Source of the DNA: Punctularia strigosozonata HHB-11173 SS5
Taxonomy: Eukaryota > Basidiomycota > Agaricomycetes > Corticiales > Punctulariaceae
Assembly: GCF_000264995.1 (NCBI RefSeq)
Contig: NW_006767444.1
Coordinates: forward strand, 895,252 to 959,251
Length of the DNA: 64,000 bases
Direction: 5' to 3'
In this document: piece by piece, positions 57,513-64,000 of the stretch
Numbering within the stretch: the first letter of the stretch is position 1
Layout: each line of letters begins with the position of its first letter
The notes under the pieces: generated by a model
What the model saw: the letters and a program-made list of their open reading frames with translations, nothing else
What the model was told of the DNA's origin: nothing
The model's database searches: none
Position numbers and translations under genes: made by a program

Positions 57513-60500
57513 TCAGTGCTCTCCACCAGCTTCGCCCTCGTCCGTCCTGGGCTCGTAGAACTTGTAGCACTCTGCCCACCTCTTGCCGTGCACGAAGCGG
57601 CTCAAATCCAGCATCGTCGTCTCCTCCGAGGGCAAGAACAGTCTGGACGCAGGTTGCCAGAGGTTCCAACGACTATGCTGTGGGACCCAGAGTAGTCGCT
57701 CGTCGTTGGGACCTAAAATCCATCCATCATCGACCGATCCCCATGAGGTTAGTCCGAATGAAGCTTTCATGCGCGCGTGGCTCCATCCTTGCTCGTCGTT
57801 CGTGAAGAACGTATGAGCGTCACGGAGTCGATGTTCGGGGTCGGATGAGAAACAGATGGAGATTTGAGACGGAGAAGCAGGGGACGTCGTGTCCTCATCT
57901 GTAGTTGCACCATGAGTGGATGACTTGGGATAACAAAGGAAAACGTCACCTGTAGATTTTGAACTCGTCAACTCCGAAGATAATGGTGCACCGGTTCCGG
58001 TATCGCCGTAGAACATCGGCTCTTCGACTGCTGTTTTGTCCTGCATGAGTGGCTGGGCAGGCTTGCCGATAAGCTCTCGGATGTCCCAAGACCGGACAGA
58101 GCCATCCACGCAGCCGGAAACGATGCAGCTCGTCTTAGACGACCATTTGACCGATGTGACCAGGTGCGAATGTCCTCGTAAAACGGCGACCAGTGACCCC
58201 GAGGTCGTCCCTACGCCCCAAATCCGTACCGTGCCATCCAGAGATCCTGAGATCACATACTCATCGTTGGAACAAAATACCACGGAGCTCACGGGGCCGT
58301 CATGGCCAACCAAAGGCTCTCCGATGGGATCCCCGGACTCTGCGTCCCACAGCCGGACCGCGACGTCATCCGATCCGGAAACGATTCGGCTCCCGTCTGA
58401 GGAGTATGCGACGGAATTGACCTCATCGGTATGACCTTGGAGAGGCTCTCCAACAGGCTTTCTAGTCTCCACATCCCAGATTCGGAGGGTCTCATCCATT
58501 GATCCGGAGACAAGTCGTTTGCCGTCGATGGGCGATAGTGAGAGAGATGTAACACCAACGTGGTGTCCGCGCAAAGATTCGCCGAGCGCTTTACCAGTCT
58601 CCACGTCCCACACACAGATAGTGCCATCCGCAGACCCTGAGATCACTTGCTGGCCGCCGGGCGTGAAGAGAATAGAGAAGACGGCGTCTATATGCGGGTC
58701 TTTCCACGGCTCTCCGACGACGGTTCCTTTCTCTACATCCCGTAGTCGGATGCTACCATCGTTATAGCCCGAGATTATCCGACTGCCATCTGGAGAGAAT
58801 GCGACACACCGAATTGAGGTACCACTCTGCAGCTCGTCACCGCCAAAAGGTTTCCCAATGGCCGCTTGTGTTGCAGTATCATAACACCGATGCCAGCTAT
58901 ACAAGTCAGCCGCGACGATTTGGCTGCCATCGGAGGTCACATCGATGAACAAAACAGGAGTTGGAGTGCCAGAAGCCTTGGTCGTTGCCATCTCTGCCGT
59001 GTGCCACACTCGTACATGTCCGTCGTATGATCCAGAGGCTATGCGGGATCCATCCGGGGAATACGCCACAGACAGAACTGCTATACTCTGGCAATGAACC
59101 GGCTCTCCGAGTTTGGCTCCGTTCTTCGCGTCCCACAGTCGAATCGTGTCGTCGAATGATCCGGATACGATGTACTTTCCGTCGGGGGAGAAACTCGCAG
59201 ACGTCACACCACTGGTGTGACCCACGAGCGGGCCTACTATCGTCTGCCCAGATTCTGCATCCCAGACTCGAATTGTGCCATCCCTGGATCCCATCACGAC
59301 GCGCTTGCTGTCAGGTGAAAAGGCGACGCAATCGACAGAATCATCGTGTCCTGAGAGAGGTCCTGCCACGACTTCTTGTGATTGCGCATCCCATGTGCGT
59401 ATTGTATGATCCTTAGAGCCAGAGACCAGGCGCGTTCCATCTGGTGAGAATCCTACAGAGTATACACCGTCTGTGTGGCCCTTCATGGGTTCTCCGAGCA
59501 TTTGCCCCGTGCTCGTATCCCATAAGCGAATAGTCCTATCATCGGACCCTGAGACTGCACGCGGATCATCAGCCCGAGGCGAGAATGCGACAGAATTGAC
59601 TTTGTCGGTATGGCCGCGGAACGGTTCTCCAATCGCCTTGCCATCTGATGTATCCCACATTCGGATGGTGTTGTCGGCGGAGGCTGAGATGATGTGCCTC
59701 CCATCCGAAGAGAATGCTACCGAATAAACTTCACCCGTATGACCCTCGAACGGCTTTCCGACAGCCTGACCTGACTCGGCGTCCCACATACGAACAGTAC
59801 AGTCTTCAGAGCCCGAAACTATCCACTTCCCATCGTGTGAAAACTGGACAGATCTGGTCCCATATCGGTGACCTTGCATTGTGCATCGTAACGCCGGCCA
59901 ATGAGCCAGTCGACCTTGCGAGACCCTCGCGCTCTCCGGAAAGAACTCCATGTAATTCTGAGATACGAGCGAAGTCTCCGGAGTGAAGGGAAGAGCAGAG
60001 AGATAGATGTGGGGTGCCGAGATTGAGATCACGTCCCAGTATAAGCTGAGGAATCTATCGAGATCCTCGACCAAGCGAAGAACATCGCTCGCCTCATCGT
60101 TTCCCTAAAAGATACCGCCTCGTTAAGACATGAATATGGTTCGGTATAGGAATGCTCACCGTCAAGGCTCTCTTCAACGTCAGCAATGCGGACGAGCCCG
60201 ACTGTAATGATTTTAACAGGCTCAGTGCTTCTAACCAGAACAAAGCCCGAGTCTTGAGAAATCCATCGATCTGAGGGAGCAATCCGGGAGACAGAGTAGC
60301 CCCGGGTCCAGAACCGATATGGATATGTTGTGCCCAATAACGGACTGCGTAGATGAGACCAGGCGTCATGTTGTTCGGAATACGCTGATCAAGACCATCG
60401 TACTCGTCGTTAAGCTTGTACGACGTCTCGAGGTGGCAAATGTTGAATTTGAGATATGTCGTCATGATGCGCAATGATGATTGGGCGAGAAGATCATCTG

Positions 60501-63346
60501 CGGCTTTGACATGTACGTGGTAGTTCCCGCTCCTTTTGGCGTCGGTAAGAAACTCCCGAAAGGAACTGTGTAGCGGACGAATCCGAGTCCGCGTATCTGA
60601 ATTCAAAACGCCGTACATCAGCGAGCCCGCGGCCTTGAGTAGGTTGGATGTGCGGTCCGGTTCCTCGTGGTTATGAAGGAGCTGTTCCAACGTCCGCAGG
60701 GACACAGGCTCTCGCACTGTGAGGGCGCACCCCATCACTCGCTCATAGTGCTCCGACGGATTCTTCCCATACAGCTTCTCCAAGATGGTTTTGTACAAGG
60801 AATCGAGCTTACGATACTCCGGACCAGAATTCTGCCCCCCGGAGGCAGATGACAATACAGCCTGGAAACGATCGTGCCAGTTGTAGTCTTTGGGCTCATC
60901 TTCACCACGGATAAACGTGCATGCAGTTGATGCCCAATGAAATAGTGACTGCGCCGCCGTAACAAGTTGATTCAACATCAGTCCAGCATCCCACCGCGGA
61001 TCGGCGGTTATCTTGCGAACAGGGAGGAGTCGGCTTTCAATAAACCTATGAATATCCGCGTCCACGTCACGATGGGGAAGACTGGCGATATCATAGCGTC
61101 GCACGGGATCCATGATGTCCTTTTGGTTATCGCGGTTGGCTAAACCATCGAAAGCATCCATGATGTCCTGTTCGTCGCGGGACGTAATCACAAAACGCAA
61201 TGCGGACGAAAGCTTGGCAAGCCGCGCGATATATGGCAATAGTGTAGCGCGGCTCTTTTCATCGCCGCTTTCGTCCAATGCGTCGATGATGATTACGATG
61301 GGACCTATGGCTCGAGCCTCCACATCTTTCGCAGGTCCAACCAAGAGGCCGTTGAACTGACGCTCCAAAGAATCGGTCGTGCTGAGATCGTGCTCGCCCT
61401 TAAGAGCGTCGCAGAGAGCTTTCTTCCACCCTACGTCAAAGTTCGCAAGGCTAGCTGCAATCGTGGGGAAGAGGCGCAGGAATTGTCGGTCCTTGATGGA
61501 GCTACTGAAACAGAAGATACATCCAAGTCGTTCGTTCACCTTGCACCACTCCGCTACGGAGTGGGCGACCGCAGACTTGCCGGATCCTGCGGGGCCATGG
61601 AGCAGGAAAAGGGGTTCGAAGCCCGAAGAGATCCAATTCGAGATCAATTGAATCAGCGGCACGCGAGTGTCCTCTAAGCACCGTTTCTCAGGCACATAGC
61701 CGGACCCTGGAGCCTCCAGAAGCTTGTCCAAAGTAAGCGCATCGCCTGCTGATGTTTATCCGCATGGTCATAGATCCGTGGTTGAAAGGACCGACCTATA
61801 TCTCCAACGCTTCCCAGAACCCTTAACGTGACGATATTCGTAGTCACAATGGTATTGTCCAGAAATTCTTTTACGAGTTTGTCAAGGCATCCCGTGTATT
61901 CCTCGACAGCGCCTTTGACATCGCCACCAATATTCTCGACAAGCCGTGACGCTGAGCATGATCTCCCGTAAGCTACATTTCACCTATCGACTGCGATGCT
62001 TACTAAAGCCCTCGGTCCTCGCGTATTTGGTAATGAAGTGGGCACATTCGCCGATTTGTCGAGCGATGAGACTCGCGGTCTCTCGTCGGTTGCCCTCTTG
62101 ACGAAGAGTCTTGGCTTCCTGCATCAGCTTCAACGCCCTATTGATGGTTTCCACCAGATCACGTATGTCTGCATCTTTTTCTGTCTGCGCTATGATAGCC
62201 TGCGGTAGAAATGAAGTTGAGTAGCGATTTTCTCCGGAAGCAAACATTACCTTCGGGACGGCTGATATGATGCTCAGGGCCAGCTGCGCGTAGGGATGGA
62301 TCTATAAATCACATCAAGAGCTATCACAAAGGCATCGATTCGTGCAGTGCTCTTTACCTGAGATATTCCATTCGAGATCGTCACGAAAAATTGTAGCTTA
62401 TCCAGCAGGAATTTCCATTTCTCGAACGCGTCGCTGTGAGACTCGGCGGCATCCTCGCCGGCTTGGATGGCGTTGGCGACGGTCCCGACAATGCTGGGCG
62501 CGGAGCGCATCGCATTAGCACGCGTTTCGGCGTCCTGGAGGAGTTTGCGAAGTTCACTGAAAAAGATAAGCCCCCATGAAGCTGGTGTGTCCGTGCGGTC
62601 ACTCACCCATCTGCCCCAAACGGATCTTGCTCGTTCTCCACATCCTGAGTTGGAACGTTGCCGTCTCCGCGGCCGGATGACTCGCCCTGAGGAAGCTGTG
62701 TCGATGTTTCAGGCTTGGCAGCCGCTGTGGTCCCGGGGCTGAATGGAGGAGACGATACCAATTGGGTAGCGACGAAGGAAATGGAAGCCTTCAAACGCCG
62801 ATGGCGAAGCCCCTCCATAACCAAAGGTCGATCTATCGTGATAGCATCTGCACAAGCATCACCATCAAGAAGCAAGGGGGAACTATATACGAGCCACGGA
62901 CCCGTTGGCTGCGAGCCCAGCTGATCGACGGTGACCTGTGCCACTCGGGAGTCGCTGCGAAGTTGATCGCAAAAGAACGTCCGCTGCCTACAGACGTTGA
63001 TGACGATGCTGGACGCATCACCGTCCCTGTGGATTGCGTCGGTGATATCCATCATAACTGTTTCAAATACATACAGGCAAATGGGGTCATCCCAAGATGG
63101 GTCTTTCGTTTCAGGGGAGACGGGCGTCTTGCGCGATGCAGTCCCATATCGTATGGTACAATAGTAGCGACGTTCGGGCAAGCCCGTGCAGCGTAGTCCT
63201 GTCGACGATAGTGAGGCGGGTCCACAAGCCGCATAGGTATGAGCACGCGCACCATTTAGTTCCAACATCTTGAGCGGTGTAGTCGCACTGCTATCATTCG
63301 TTCGGCCTCCAGACGGCAGCGCGGGGTCTCCTGCGACTTCGGTCAT
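57513..63346 (-). CDS. C2-NACHT-WD40 NLR-type protein, right outer copy
   Basis: Start ATG at 63346, with the same exon plan as 9639-15431. The C2-like part (LRCTGLPERRYYCTI, SPETKDPSWDD) and helical linker closely match the left outer gene. The NACHT exon (61745-60160) is a distinct lineage: GPAGSGKS, IVIIIDALDES, and LHSSFREFLTD, with about ten more codons and low identity to the other three until roughly NNMTPGLIYAVRYWAQHI. The WD40/tail exon (60104-57513) again has 14 repeats plus the family tail, close to the other copies outside blade loops. No coding break was noticed. This gene probably keeps the older outer-type NACHT, while its mirror partner acquired an inner-type one. Confidence 0.87.
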
Positions 63347-64000
63347 GGCGGGAGGATGAGAAAGATGAAAGGTGGAACGACTTATACGTGTCACCGAATT
63401 ACGATGTGCTCGCCTGCCGATAACCTCATGTCCTGCGCACCACATGCATGAGAACGCCGCCGTGCTATCTACGCACTCAGCATGCACGGTATCGTACATG
63501 ACATGAGAAGTTCGGTGGTGTGATGAACACATGCTGTTAAAGTTTCATTCGTACAGAGCGTACGACGTTTCCGATCCCGGGAGGGAAGCATTCGAGCGAC
63601 ATGCGCCGTTCCACTCGTTCGTGCTGCCTTAAAGATCAAGCGGGCGATTGGCCATCGGTCGGGCATTACCCCATAGCTATCAAGGACGGGCTAGAGTTTG
63701 TATCAATACCTTGATCCTTGGGGCAAGAGGAGTTGAGTCCAATTTAAGCTTCGTCTCCGGGCACGGAACAACCACGGGCCGCAAGAGTCGCCGGGAGAAC
63801 TACGAGAAGTTCCAAAGAATCAAGGTCTCGAAGACGGGGTAGGTTTGGCACAGGAGGACCCTCCTCGTTGGGTCGTCGCTGCGGGTCAATGTCTGCCGCG
63901 CGCCAGCGTTCTCGAACATATGGCTTTGCGACTTTCCTGAACGATCACAACATTAATACACACGAAGCCGAGATTTCGCCCCGATTACCACAGGAAGTGA
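63347..64000. other. Upstream flank of the right outer NLR gene
   Basis: Mirror of about 8975-9638; no conserved reading frame. Confidence 0.5.

Larger units (their letters stand above)
44335..64000. repeat. Right arm of the large inverted repeat (continues past the window)
   Basis: Reverse-complement counterpart of about 8975-27825, with the same element order read from right to left. It is longer by about 0.5 kb of coiled-coil relic (around 54075-54600) and by a longer N gap. It still matches the left arm at base 64000, so the boundary is not seen. Confidence 0.85.

Noticed and set aside
8975-64000. A transposon or retroelement as the carrier of the repeat arms
   Set aside because: I see no transposase, integrase or reverse-transcriptase-like frame, no terminal repeats and no target-site duplication. 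A mobile origin is not supported.

Overview
The window is nuclear DNA from a filamentous basidiomycete, most likely an Agaricomycete. The evidence is GC-rich coding sequence, genes split by many 48-80 nt GT-AG introns, micro-exons of 8-21 nt, and fungal housekeeping genes next to large NACHT-WD40 (NLR-type) genes. There are no bacterial or organellar features.

Layout. (a) 1-6.0 kb holds ordinary genes: the 3' end of an unrecognised gene, eIF5A (minus), a two-LIM protein, and a chromodomain-like protein. (b) 6.4-8.8 kb is a decayed accessory stretch holding a broken importin-beta fragment with its intron position kept, an orphan NLR C-terminal tail, and a faint diverged tandem duplication. (c) About 9.0-27.8 kb is the left arm of a large inverted repeat. 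(d) 27.8-44.3 kb is a single-copy core with importin-beta (KAP95), LSM7, a Cid1-family nucleotidyltransferase, a small unknown gene and a peroxisomal-type Lon protease ending in SRL. (e) About 44.3 kb to the window end is the right arm, which continues past 64,000.

Each arm carries the same set in mirror order: an outer C2-NACHT-WD40 gene, a dead 5' piece of the Lon gene with its promoter, a dead 3' piece of a coiled-coil protein gene, and an inner C2-NACHT-WD40 gene. The four NLR genes share nine to eleven exons, a C2-like N terminus, a helical linker, a NACHT ATPase, 14 WD40 repeats (enough for two seven-bladed propellers) and a conserved tail. They look intact apart from two assembly gaps. 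Between copies, differences concentrate at a few fixed positions of every WD40 blade, the pattern known from diversifying fungal NLR sensors such as HET-E/HET-D/HET-R. The left outer gene looks like a recombinant between the outer and inner types.

Both N gaps (21373-21597 and 50662-51034) are flanked by identical 350 bp and 417 bp sequence, so each probably marks an unmerged contig overlap and not missing DNA. Collapsing the overlap at the left gap gives a clean exon chain for the left inner NLR. The window therefore looks like an NLR amplification centre that has also captured and broken pieces of neighbouring housekeeping genes.
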